64,000 bases of DNA from assembly GCA_015056815.1 (NCBI GenBank), contig SVFN01000005.1, positions 94,274 through 158,273 of the forward strand, read 5' to 3'. Source of the DNA: Lachnospiraceae bacterium (GTDB lineage Bacteria > Bacillota > Clostridia > Lachnospirales > Lachnospiraceae). Below, one piece after another: positions 27,054 through 36,407 of the stretch. A model generated the notes under the pieces. The model was not told where the DNA came from, ran no database searches, and saw only the letters and a list, made by a program, of their open reading frames with translations. How positions within the stretch are numbered: position 1 is the first letter of the stretch; the number at the start of each line of letters is the position of its first letter. The position numbers were made by a program, and so were the translations under genes.

Positions 27054-27815
27054 CTAAAATTCCTTCTTCATAAATGCCAGAATACCGGCCACTGTCGATA
27101 TTCCTGTATAAACCACTCCCAATCCCAGAATAAGCGGCAGGTTCAGGGTGTAAAAATATTGCAGTTCCCCAAAGCGCGGTGTGATCAGAAGGTACTGCTT
27201 AATCCAGACAAACAGACCGATACTTCGCCTTTCTGTTGCAAAAAACATGATCACTCTCGGTAAAAGGAGTACAAATCCCAAAAATGCGATATAAGCGTTT
27301 TTCTTTTTCGGGAACAAAAAGAAACAGGCATTCGCGATGGAAACCCCTGCGATCCATAACGGAACGGCGATCAGCACCTTCTGGCAGAAATCCAGAATCG
27401 TCCACCAGCCGATCGTACCATCGGAGGAGAACAAAACAGTGATCCCCAGAAACAGAATGATCGCAACCAGCATAAAAAATGCCGAGATCAGTATCTCCGA
27501 AATCAGTTTCCCGATATATAGCTGGGTACGGTTCAAACCGATGGTTGCCTTCGTCTTGATCCTCGGATTCGGATATTCCCTGCCAAAGATAATATCTGCG
27601 ATCAGAACAGTGCTGTAATATGGTATCACAAATACCCACTCTGCAAACAGGATCAGATTGTACGCATACGAACCGTCATTCAGTCCATAAACTGTACGAA
27701 ACGCGATCATCGCCAGATTCGCCAATATACAGAGGATCGCCACACCGCCAATATAAAAATATGTTCCTTTTCTCTTTAATGCTCCTATAACCTCATCTGC
27801 AATATAATAACCCAT
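27054..27815 (-). CDS. ABC-2 type membrane permease-like protein
   Basis: 253-aa hydrophobic protein with about six membrane segments (for example at residues 23-40, 57-76, 105-130, 140-165, 175-192 and 220-243), in the style of ABC-2 transporter permeases. No ATPase gene is adjacent, so it may be an orphan subunit. I set the start at 27815 (MGYYIADEVI), preceded by GGAGG with six bases of spacing. The frame can be extended to a GTG at 27836, but that lies inside the guaB terminator hairpin. It is cotranscribed with the c-di-GMP gene downstream, which hints at a shared envelope function. Confidence 0.7.
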   Translation of the reverse strand: MGYYIADEVIGALKRKGTYFYIGGVAILCILANLAMIAFRTVYGLNDGSYAYNLILFAEWVFVIPYYSTVLIADIIFGREYPNPRIKTKATIGLNRTQLYIGKLISEILISAFFMLVAIILFLGITVLFSSDGTIGWWTILDFCQKVLIAVPLWIAGVSIANACFFLFPKKKNAYIAFLGFVLLLPRVIMFFATERRSIGLFVWIKQYLLITPRFGELQYFYTLNLPLILGLGVVYTGISTVAGILAFMKKEF

Positions 27816-27825
27816 TATTGCCTCC

Positions 27826-27858
27826 GAAAACCACACAGGCTTCTCCCATGTGGTTTTC
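27826..27858 (-). terminator. Hairpin between guaB and the permease gene
   Basis: Perfect 10-bp stem GAAAACCACA / TGTGGTTTTC with a 13-base loop, directly ahead of the permease ribosome site. The T-run is only four bases, so it may be a leaky terminator or a translation-control hairpin. Confidence 0.5.
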
Positions 27859-27888
27859 TCTTTTAGATTTTATTCATTTTTGTGCTTT

Positions 27889-29379
<1,491 letters not shown>

Positions 29380-29393
29380 TTATAATTTCACAC

Positions 29394-29422
29394 AGTTTAC
29401 CAAACTTGTGTGGTTCTGTCAA
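29394..29422 (-). promoter_or_regulatory. Sigma-A type promoter of guaB
   Basis: TTGACA (29417-29422), 17-bp spacer, TAAACT (29394-29399). Just upstream is a short hairpin TTGTAG-AAATATA-CTACAA, without a T-run, at the end of the preceding gene. Confidence 0.75.
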
Positions 29423-29486
29423 TTGATAAATTCACGATGTTACATCGGTCCTGTCGCCGGACTTGTAGTATATTTCTACAACAGAC

Positions 29487-29987
29487 CTACTCCTTAAACA
29501 CCTTGCGTGGGGCTGTGTTGCAGAAGCATTTATAGAGCTCATCAGAGCCCTCCACGATCATGATCTGCATCCCTTTCTTTCCATTATAAACAACAGCATA
29601 AGGATCCGAGTCCGCCATTCCCGAGGAATAATCCGTCACCTGCATTCCTTTGTCAAGATATCCCTTGATCCGGTCAGAAGACAGGGGCGCGTAGATCTCC
29701 AGATGGGAAATCTCCACATTCGCAAGTTTTTTGCGACGTGATCTGTTGCGGATGATATCTACGGATAATTCTCTGTCGACAAACAGATATTCGTATTCGA
29801 TCTCGGAATTCAGGTGCACGACTATCGCCACCGCCACCGCCGCGATCGCTGTCAGAAAGGCAAGCGGCGTGATCATGACCCCTGCTATACAGGACAGGAC
29901 CGCCATGACGATCATCAATATTTTCACAGCTCCCATACCCGCGGGAGTCTTTCTTTGTACCAACTGCTCTACATATGCTTCATTCAT
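29487..29987 (-). CDS. Small membrane protein, DUF6106-like
   Basis: 166 aa. Two closely spaced hydrophobic segments at about residues 22-60 are followed by a soluble domain (YEYLFVDRELSVDIIRNRSRRKKLANVEISHLEIYAPL) typical of a small family I associate with DUF6106 in Lachnospiraceae; the family name is from memory and could be wrong. No catalytic motif is visible. It has its own promoter (30051-30079) and an AAAGGAG ribosome site, and lies upstream of guaB, which has a separate promoter. Confidence 0.65.
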   Translation of the reverse strand: MNEAYVEQLVQRKTPAGMGAVKILMIVMAVLSCIAGVMITPLAFLTAIAAVAVAIVVHLNSEIEYEYLFVDRELSVDIIRNRSRRKKLANVEISHLEIYAPLSSDRIKGYLDKGMQVTDYSSGMADSDPYAVVYNGKKGMQIMIVEGSDELYKCFCNTAPRKVFKE

Positions 29988-30050
29988 CTCAGCCAGGATC
30001 TCCTTTGATCATTTCATTCTGCCTGCTTTCTTCTTTGCAAACCTTTCTAT

Positions 30051-30079
30051 ATAATAGTACATTCCAAGAAACTTTTCAA
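30051..30079 (-). promoter_or_regulatory. Sigma-A type promoter of the DUF6106-like gene
   Basis: TTGAAA (30074-30079), 17-bp spacer, TATTAT (30051-30056). Confidence 0.7.
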
Positions 30080-30211
30080 GGGGATAGCGTCTCCATAATT
30101 TCCATAAAAAATCAAAAATCTCTTTACAGATTTTGTTTTTTTTGCTAATACTGATACGGTAATGAATTTTTGAAAGGAAACGCTTCTTAAAACAGCAGGC
30201 GATATCAGAGC

Positions 30212-30970
30212 ATGATCACACTATTTTCAGATTTGGACCATACCATGTTTTTTTCCCACAGAGTTTTCCTTAACGAAGAAAAACTTCCGGCAGAATATCT
30301 CAATGGCAAAGAGCAAAGCTATATTCCCGCAGAACTATACACCACATTGAAACAATACAAAGACAGACTGTCTCTTGTTCCTGTGACGACTAGGACCATC
30401 GAACAGTTTCACCGTCTCTTTCTTTTGCGAAAAGATCTGCACTGCAGATATGCGCTGGTCTGCAACGGCGGGATCCTTCTGGAAAACGGTCAGCCCCGAA
30501 AGGACTGGTATCAGGAGACCTTAAAACTCAGCAATGCGCAAAACCCGGAGGTGGCCAAAGCCTTTTCGATCGCAGAGAACCGGTTTTTGCAGGCGAGACT
30601 TCATTTTCCCGAGCCCTTCTTTTTTTATGCCGCATGCGAAGATGTACAGACTCTTTATGATACTTTTCAAAATGAACTGGATACCAACCTTGTCTATATC
30701 GGAAAAGACAGTCGTAAAGTTTATGTCATCGCGTCATCGGTGAGTAAAGGAACGGCTGTCAAACGCTTTGCCGGTCAGTTTGGCACAGACCGGATCATGG
30801 TTGCCGGAGACAGTGAATTTGATCTGTCAATGCTGGAATACGGAGAGCCGGCGTTCCTTCCAAAAGAGCTGTCGGAAAAGCTGTCCAATCCAAAGAAGCG
30901 CATAATGAAAACCGGCGGACTCGGAGCGCTTTTAGCAGAAGAATTGGAGACAGAAATGTCGCATACATAA
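30212..30970 (+). CDS. HAD superfamily phosphatase (class IIB-like)
   Basis: 252-aa soluble phosphohydrolase. Motif I is FSDLDHTMFF (nucleophile Asp in DxD), motif II VPVTTRTIEQF, the motif III lysine is in SVSKGTAVKRF, and motif IV is VAGDSEFDLSML. The arrangement and size fit the HAD-IIB branch (sucrose-phosphatase / Cof-like), which act on sugar phosphates and similar small molecules. The exact substrate cannot be told. The ribosome site is weak: GGAAACG lies well upstream of the ATG. It stands alone, divergent from the DUF6106-like gene. Confidence 0.85.
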   Translation: MITLFSDLDHTMFFSHRVFLNEEKLPAEYLNGKEQSYIPAELYTTLKQYKDRLSLVPVTTRTIEQFHRLFLLRKDLHCRYALVCNGGILLENGQPRKDWYQETLKLSNAQNPEVAKAFSIAENRFLQARLHFPEPFFFYAACEDVQTLYDTFQNELDTNLVYIGKDSRKVYVIASSVSKGTAVKRFAGQFGTDRIMVAGDSEFDLSMLEYGEPAFLPKELSEKLSNPKKRIMKTGGLGALLAEELETEMSHT

Positions 30971-31178
30971 ATAGAACCCGGCTTACGAATATGCGTGAAA
31001 GAACGTTATTGGCGCAGGTTCTGTGAATGGATATCCGGGGACTGTGAAAGTAACGCATTTTGCCATTAAAAATCGCTTCGCGATGGGCCAAATCCAATAG
31101 CAACGATGGTTGATCGAGCCGCAAATGCGCATTTCGGCTGTGAGTAACGAACAGTGTCCTGTCTATATATAAAAAGGA
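30971..31178 (+). other. Intergenic stretch with several hairpins, no gene seen
   Basis: About 210 bp between the HAD gene and the aquaporin promoter without a plausible coding frame. Two stable small stems stand out: ATCGC-TTC-GCGAT (31070-31082) and GCCG-C-AAAT-GCGC-ATTT-CGGC (31110-31130). A partial sequence repeat is also present, CTGTGAAAGTAACG near 31040 and CTGTGAGTAACGAA near 31137. It could be a structured RNA or a family-specific intergenic repeat; I cannot name it. Confidence 0.4.
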
Positions 31179-31207
31179 TTGGAAATATCCCGGAAATATG
31201 TTATCAT
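31179..31207 (+). promoter_or_regulatory. Sigma-A type promoter of the aquaporin gene
   Basis: TTGGAA (31179-31184), 17-bp spacer, TATCAT (31202-31207), giving a leader of about 65 bases to the ATG at 31278. Confidence 0.65.
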
Positions 31208-31277
31208 AAGAATTAAAGTTGTTACGGCACGTTTGCAGAAGTGCTGTCAATAAATCAATTAGGGAGGTTGATACATC

Positions 31278-32087
31278 ATGGAAAATTGGAGAAAGTACCT
31301 TGCCGAGTTTCTTGGCACATTTACCCTTGTTTTCCTCGGCTGCGGCACAGCGATGCTTGTCGGCTGTGATTCTGAATCGGGAGGAGGTTACATTCTGACA
31401 GCGTTTGCGTTCGGTCTGGCGATCGTGGCACTTGCCTACAGCGTGGGAAATATTTCCGGCGGTCATGTAAATCCTGCCGTATCATTGGGATTTCTGATCA
31501 CAAAGCAGATGTCTGTGGCGGATTTTGTAGGATATGTGATCGCACAGATCTTTGGTGCTCTTTTCGGAAGCGGGGCACTGGCTTTGATCTTTAAGCTGGG
31601 CGATGTGGAGGATATGACCGGAGGCTTTGGCACGAACGGTCTGGCAGGCGTCAACGACAGCGTGTTCGCCGGTCTTCTCGTAGAGATTTTTTTAACCTGC
31701 ATCTTTGTACTGTGTATCCTCGGTGTGACATCACCGAAGCGTAAACACGGTTCCTTCGGCGGTCTGATCATCGGTCTGACACTGGTAGGCGTACATATTT
31801 TAGGCATCGGTCTTACCGGTACTTCCGTAAACCCTGCCAGAAGTTTAGGTCCCGCGATCGTAGCTGCTTTTGCCGGCAACGTGGATCCGCTTAAAGTCTT
31901 TTATGTATTCCTGATCGGTCCCCTGGTGGGCGCTGCCATTGCAGCAGGCCTGTTCCTTTGTCTGGAAGGACCGTTAAAGAGAGTAAATGACCGTCCTGTC
32001 AGAAGATCCGGAAATGCTCCTGTCAGAAAGCCGGTCGAGGCTGCTCCTAAGAAAGTCAAAAAAGTGGAAGAAGAGGAAGAAGAATAA
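31278..32087 (+). CDS. MIP family channel (aquaporin Z-like)
   Basis: 269-aa channel with six membrane segments and both signature half-helix motifs: GGHVNPAVS (NPA at residues 64-66) and GTSVNPARSLGP (about 184-186). The long form of the second motif with Arg, plus the overall sequence, fits water-selective AqpZ-type channels better than glycerol facilitators. Unusually, the C-terminus carries a charged tail of about 35 residues (RRSGNAPVRKPVE, then KKVKKVEEEEEE) that is not part of the channel. A GGGAGG ribosome site and its own promoter precede it; terminators follow at 32098-32132. Confidence 0.93.
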   Translation: MENWRKYLAEFLGTFTLVFLGCGTAMLVGCDSESGGGYILTAFAFGLAIVALAYSVGNISGGHVNPAVSLGFLITKQMSVADFVGYVIAQIFGALFGSGALALIFKLGDVEDMTGGFGTNGLAGVNDSVFAGLLVEIFLTCIFVLCILGVTSPKRKHGSFGGLIIGLTLVGVHILGIGLTGTSVNPARSLGPAIVAAFAGNVDPLKVFYVFLIGPLVGAAIAAGLFLCLEGPLKRVNDRPVRRSGNAPVRKPVEAAPKKVKKVEEEEEE

Positions 32088-32097
32088 GTATTTCAGA

Positions 32098-32132
32098 CGA
32101 GTCAGTCCGCCAGTCGGACCGGCTCGTTTTTT
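32098..32132 (+). terminator. Terminator of the aquaporin gene
   Basis: Imperfect stem CGAGTCAGTCCG / CGGACCGGCTCG (one mismatch, one G-U pair) with loop CCAGT, followed by TTTTTT. Confidence 0.75.
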
Positions 32133-32139
32133 ATCTGTC

Positions 32140-32186
32140 AAAAAAACACCGGCAACAGATTCTGTATCTATCTGTTGCCGGCGTTT
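32140..32186 (-). terminator. Terminator of aspS
   Basis: On the minus strand a 15-bp stem ACGCCGGCAACAGAT / ATCTGTTGCCGGTGT (one G-U pair) followed by TTTTTTT. Confidence 0.85.
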
Positions 32187-32208
32187 CTTTTACGGAAAAT
32201 CCAATCGT

Positions 32209-33960
32209 TTACTGTCTTACCTTGATGTGTACTTCCCGAAGCTGCTGCTCGGTCACCTCTCCCGGTGCACCACACATCAGATCCTGTGCATTACCGTTCA
32301 TCGGGAACGGAATGATCTCACGGATATTTTCTTCATTGCGAAGGAGCATGATCATCCGGTCTACCCCCGGTGCCATTCCTGCATGCGGCGGCGCCCCAAA
32401 CTGGAAGGCGTTATAGAGCGCTCCGAATTTCCGTTTCAGATCCTCCTCGGTATAACCTGCAATCTCAAAAGCCTTTACCATGATGGAAAGGTCATGGTTA
32501 CGCACAGCACCGGAAGAAAGCTCCACACCGTTACATACGATATCGTACTGATATGCCAGTATCTCAGTCGGCTCTTTTGTATTTAACGCCTCCAGACCTC
32601 CCTGCGGCATAGAGAACGGGTTGTGAGTAAAGATGATCTTCTTCGTCTCCTTGTCGTACTCATACATCGGGAAGTCGTTGATAAAACAGAAGCGGTACGC
32701 ATTCTTCTCTAACAGATCCAGACGGTTACCAAGTTCCGTACGGATCTGTCCGGCATAATTCGCTGCCTTCTCTTCATTGTCCGCAATGAAGAAGATCGTA
32801 TCGCCTGCCTGTAAGCCTGCAAGCTCTGCGATTTCCGTCTTCATATCATCGGGGATGAATTTATCGATGGGTCCCTTATAGCTCATATCGTCCAGCACTT
32901 CGAGATACCCGAGTCCGCCCATGCCGATAGAAGTCGCAAATTTGAGGATCTTCTCATGCTGTCCCTTGGAAAGCTTTGCACGAACATTGATGGCACGCAC
33001 AGTCCTGCCGATAAAGGGCTTGAAGGAACATCTCTGGAAAAACTCTGTCAGATCCACAATACGAAGGGGATTGCGCAGATCCGGCTTATCGGTGCCGAAC
33101 TCTAACATCGCCTGCTTGTAGCTGATGACCGGATACGGTGCCTTGGTCACACTGGCACCCTTTGGTGCAAACTTCTCAAAGGCAGCAGAAAGGACTTCCT
33201 CTCCTGCACGGAAAACATCTTCCTGTGTCGCAAAGCTCATCTCAAAGTCAAGCTGATAAAACTCTCCCGGAGAACGGTCCGCTCTTGCATCCTCATCGCG
33301 GAAGCACGGTGCGATCTGGAAATATTTGTCAAAGCCTGAAACCATCAGAAGCTGCTTATACTGCTGCGGTGCCTGGGGCAGTGCATAAAATTTCCCTTTA
33401 AATTTGCGGGACGGTACGATGTAATCTCTCGCTCCCTCCGGGGAAGATGCACACAGGATCGGAGTCTGAATCTCCAAAAATCCCATCTCCGTCATTTTCT
33501 GTCTTAAGAAGCTGATGACCTTTGAGCGGAAGATCATGTTGTCTCTTACCTTTTTGTTGCGCAGATCCAGATAACGGTATTTCAGACGTACGTCCTCTCT
33601 TGTCTCCTTTGAAGTCATGACCTCAAACGGAAGCTGGGCACTCACCTTACCTAACATCTCGACACTCTTAGCGTCCAACTCGATTGTTCCCGTCGGGATC
33701 TTCGGGTTGTAGGTATCTTCGCTTCTGTGCTCGATGATTCCACTGATGCTGATGCAGTCCTCTCTGCTCAGTCCGTCCAACAGGCTGGTGTCACGCATAA
33801 CCACCTGAAGCACACCGTACATGTCACGAAGATCCAAAAAGGATACCCCTCCGTGGTCACGGATATTCTCAACCCATCCTGCAACAGTCACGTTTGTTCC
33901 CACATCGCCTTCCGAAAGCTCGTTTAATACTCTGTCACGATATCTGTTTGATAGTTCCAT
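32209..33960 (-). CDS. aspS: Aspartate--tRNA ligase
   Basis: 583-aa class II synthetase of the bacterial type, charging tRNA-Asp. The N-terminal OB-fold contains VAGWVENIRDHGGVSFLDLRD, motif 2 is FRDEDARADR, the insertion domain is at about residues 290-420, and motif 3 is GMAPGVDRMIMLL. Length is normal. The 260-base leader is a T-box riboswitch with its own terminator, so expression should rise when tRNA-Asp is uncharged. It is a single-gene unit bounded by terminators on both sides. Confidence 0.98.
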   Translation of the reverse strand: MELSNRYRDRVLNELSEGDVGTNVTVAGWVENIRDHGGVSFLDLRDMYGVLQVVMRDTSLLDGLSREDCISISGIIEHRSEDTYNPKIPTGTIELDAKSVEMLGKVSAQLPFEVMTSKETREDVRLKYRYLDLRNKKVRDNMIFRSKVISFLRQKMTEMGFLEIQTPILCASSPEGARDYIVPSRKFKGKFYALPQAPQQYKQLLMVSGFDKYFQIAPCFRDEDARADRSPGEFYQLDFEMSFATQEDVFRAGEEVLSAAFEKFAPKGASVTKAPYPVISYKQAMLEFGTDKPDLRNPLRIVDLTEFFQRCSFKPFIGRTVRAINVRAKLSKGQHEKILKFATSIGMGGLGYLEVLDDMSYKGPIDKFIPDDMKTEIAELAGLQAGDTIFFIADNEEKAANYAGQIRTELGNRLDLLEKNAYRFCFINDFPMYEYDKETKKIIFTHNPFSMPQGGLEALNTKEPTEILAYQYDIVCNGVELSSGAVRNHDLSIMVKAFEIAGYTEEDLKRKFGALYNAFQFGAPPHAGMAPGVDRMIMLLRNEENIREIIPFPMNGNAQDLMCGAPGEVTEQQLREVHIKVRQ

Positions 33961-34030
33961 TTTTTACCTCCTGTTATAAGCTCCGTAAGAAACAAAGGAC
34001 ACCATTTTCTTACTGTTTGCATTTATGTAC

Positions 34031-34294
34031 AAAAAAAGTTCGTCCCGACATTTTGCCAGGACGAACTCCTAAGTCCGCGGTACCACCCGAATTACTGTTT
34101 CCAGTCACTCTTACTGTATAACGCACAGTCACGGCTCCCCTACTAAAGACCTGTCAGACAGCATCTGCATTCTTTTTCAGTTCGCGGCTCGAAAGTGTTC
34201 TTCACAAGACATCCTCTGCGAAGCTCTCACCGTCCTTCGCTCGCTGAAAGGGACCCGTCCTGCTACTTTTCTTCGTCATCGCCTTTCTCACTAA
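34031..34294 (-). promoter_or_regulatory. T-box riboswitch leader of aspS
   Basis: The minus strand carries the conserved T-box sequence GGGTGGTACCGCG (around 34077-34089), which pairs with the free acceptor end of uncharged tRNA. It is followed by an intrinsic terminator, GTTCGTCC-TGGCAAAATGTC-GGGACGAAC, with TTTTTTT (34031-34068). A long Stem I region with an AAAAGTAGC element lies 5' of it. I could not fix the specifier codon by eye; GAC (Asp) is expected from the gene it controls. Confidence 0.92.
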
Positions 34295-34300
34295 TTCCGC

Positions 34301-34329
34301 ATTATATCGGAAATCTTCCTGTGTGTCAA
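34301..34329 (-). promoter_or_regulatory. Full-consensus promoter of the aspS T-box unit
   Basis: TTGACA (34324-34329), exactly 17 bp, TATAAT (34301-34306). This is the only perfect match to both hexamers in the window. Confidence 0.9.
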
Positions 34330-34367
34330 GCATTCTTGTATGATTCCTCGACTCCCGCCGGGTTATG

Positions 34368-36374
34368 CTATTTCACAGTGATCTTTACCCTCTGGGCATT
34401 TCCGTCCCTTGCATAAACCCAGACAAAGCAAACACCCTGTCCGACGGCCTTTACATTTCCCTTTGCGTCAACCGTCGCAACATTTTTGTCCGTGCTCTCA
34501 AACCGGAATTCTTTCACCGGGACCTTCGTCAAGGCTTTCTTCTTACTGCTGAACAAAATCGTCTTTCCTTTGATCTTTCCGCTGCCGCCGGACTTTAAGG
34601 AAAGATTCTTCGGCTCGACACGCGTGTGCTTTGTTGTAGAATATTTCGTATTCTTCTTACTGATCGAGAATACCGGAATAGACTCCGCCAGCGTAACCTT
34701 CTCTCCGTTTACAAGCTTATAGGCACGCACGTAAAATTTGTAAGCAGACTTCGCGCCAATCGTTTTTCCGTTGATCTTTTTGATCTTTGCAGACGTCTTA
34801 CTGCCCTTCGTCGACACAGTCGCTTTCTTCGGATACTTGCCGTAAGCGCTCGTCGCATAAACTTCATATCCGTCCGCTCCCGAAACCTTTCCCCATCTTA
34901 AGGAAAAACGGCTTCCTACCGGTGCCACTCTGATCTTGGCGTTAATGTCAATCTCATTTTTGAATTTTTCTTCCTTAGTCGGTTCTCCTTGTTTCGCCGA
35001 ATCATCCGATTTTACAAATTTTGCATACAAGGTCACCGCTCTGTGCTCTGTATCGGCAATCTTTTCCAGCCTCGCGCCGGAGAAATCCGCAGTCTCATAC
35101 CAGCCGTCAAACTGATGCCCCTCTTTGGATGCATCCGCAAACGCTGCCACGCCTGCTCCATAGGTGTATTTGTCCGGGTTACCCGCTCCGTTTGTACCAC
35201 CGTCCAGTACATAGGTGATCGGATATTCGCTCACTGCAAACTTCGCATACAGAGTCAGATCCAAATGCATGCTCTCAGGGATCCTTGTGATCTTCTCTTC
35301 TTCGCCGGTTCCTTCCGGTCCTCTGAGAAACCATCCCACAAACGTATGTCCCGCTTTGGACGCATCCGCAAAGGACTCCACGCCGACTCCACCGATATAT
35401 TTATCCGGGTTGCCTGCTCCGTTCGTACCACCATCCAGTTCATAGGTGATCTTGTATTCATCGGGTTCATATCTTGCATATAAAGTAAGATCTCCCGCCC
35501 AGTCTGCCGGGATCTGTTCCACCTTCACCTCGCCTGCAGCAGTCTTTTTATACCAGCCGGTAAATCTATGATACTCCTTATCAGCGTCATGAAAGGAGCC
35601 CTTCGGAAGTCCGACACCGTTCGTATAAGTCTCCGGATTCGGAATATACACAGTACCGCCATCCAATTCATACGTGATCTTATAGGTATCTCCTGCAAAT
35701 TTGGCATAAAGTGTTTTATCTCCTTCTGCCGTAGGCGGAATGGAATCCACAGGCTCTGTGAATTCCGGATCCGAATACCAGCCCTCAAACTGCAGATAAA
35801 CTACCGCACGCGGGTTCTCCTGAATGATATATTTATCCGGGGCTTCGAATTTCTCCACGCCGACTCCTGCCTCATAGGTATCCGGATTTCTCCCGTCATT
35901 CCTACCGCCGTTTAGCTCATAAATGATATTGTAATCCTTTTTGGATCTCGCCCGGAAGCCAACCTGCGTCAGACAGCCTTCCTCGCTGATCTGAATTTCC
36001 GTGACCTTCCAGTCCTTAAACTCCTCTTTGGCTATCGCCGTGCCGGTATAATCTTTTACGATAAAGGAATTCTCTTTCCCGATCTTGTCCTTCTCCACCC
36101 GGATCTCATCGGTTGAAAGAAACGCTCCGTTCCTGTCATAATAGGAAATGTTCAGTCCTGCGATCTGATTGAGCTCGTCCCATTTTTCATCGTACCGGTA
36201 TCCGATCTGATCGCCCGGCAGCACACTGCTTCCGTATTGAAAGGTATCGCCTTCTGCCCCGGCATGATATTGTGCTGCCTGCACATCTATCCTTGCAAGC
36301 AGCGCAAATACCATCAGCAGGGACAGCAAAAACATCGTAACGCTCTGTCTTCGTTTTCCTGTTTTCTGCTTCAT
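34368..36374 (-). CDS. Secreted InlB B-repeat protein with Fn3/Big-like C-terminal module, 668 aa
   Basis: 668 aa from the ATG at 36374, chosen because AAAAGGAG lies seven bases upstream; the frame opens at 36395. Signal peptide about residues 12-33 (cleavage near VQA-AQ). An N-terminal YHAGAEGDTFQYGS segment is shared with the 755-aa protein. Four InlB B-repeats follow (ITYELDGGTNGAGNPDKY, then GHTFVGWF, then TLYAKF), and then the C-terminal module also found in the 755- and 970-aa proteins: a fibronectin-like part (RFSLRWGKVSGADGYEVYA) and a Big-like part ending VARVKITVK-style in ITVK. No LPXTG. It starts 33 bases after the 1494-aa gene, so they are probably cotranscribed. Confidence 0.85.
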   Translation of the reverse strand: MKQKTGKRRQSVTMFLLSLLMVFALLARIDVQAAQYHAGAEGDTFQYGSSVLPGDQIGYRYDEKWDELNQIAGLNISYYDRNGAFLSTDEIRVEKDKIGKENSFIVKDYTGTAIAKEEFKDWKVTEIQISEEGCLTQVGFRARSKKDYNIIYELNGGRNDGRNPDTYEAGVGVEKFEAPDKYIIQENPRAVVYLQFEGWYSDPEFTEPVDSIPPTAEGDKTLYAKFAGDTYKITYELDGGTVYIPNPETYTNGVGLPKGSFHDADKEYHRFTGWYKKTAAGEVKVEQIPADWAGDLTLYARYEPDEYKITYELDGGTNGAGNPDKYIGGVGVESFADASKAGHTFVGWFLRGPEGTGEEEKITRIPESMHLDLTLYAKFAVSEYPITYVLDGGTNGAGNPDKYTYGAGVAAFADASKEGHQFDGWYETADFSGARLEKIADTEHRAVTLYAKFVKSDDSAKQGEPTKEEKFKNEIDINAKIRVAPVGSRFSLRWGKVSGADGYEVYATSAYGKYPKKATVSTKGSKTSAKIKKINGKTIGAKSAYKFYVRAYKLVNGEKVTLAESIPVFSISKKNTKYSTTKHTRVEPKNLSLKSGGSGKIKGKTILFSSKKKALTKVPVKEFRFESTDKNVATVDAKGNVKAVGQGVCFVWVYARDGNAQRVKITVK

Positions 36375-36407
36375 GTTTACTCCTTTTATTTCCACAACAG
36401 TGTCAGG

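Noticed and set aside
27816..27836. Upstream GTG start of the permease gene
   Set aside because: It falls within the hairpin after guaB and lacks a ribosome site, while the ATG at 27815 has an ideal GGAGG.
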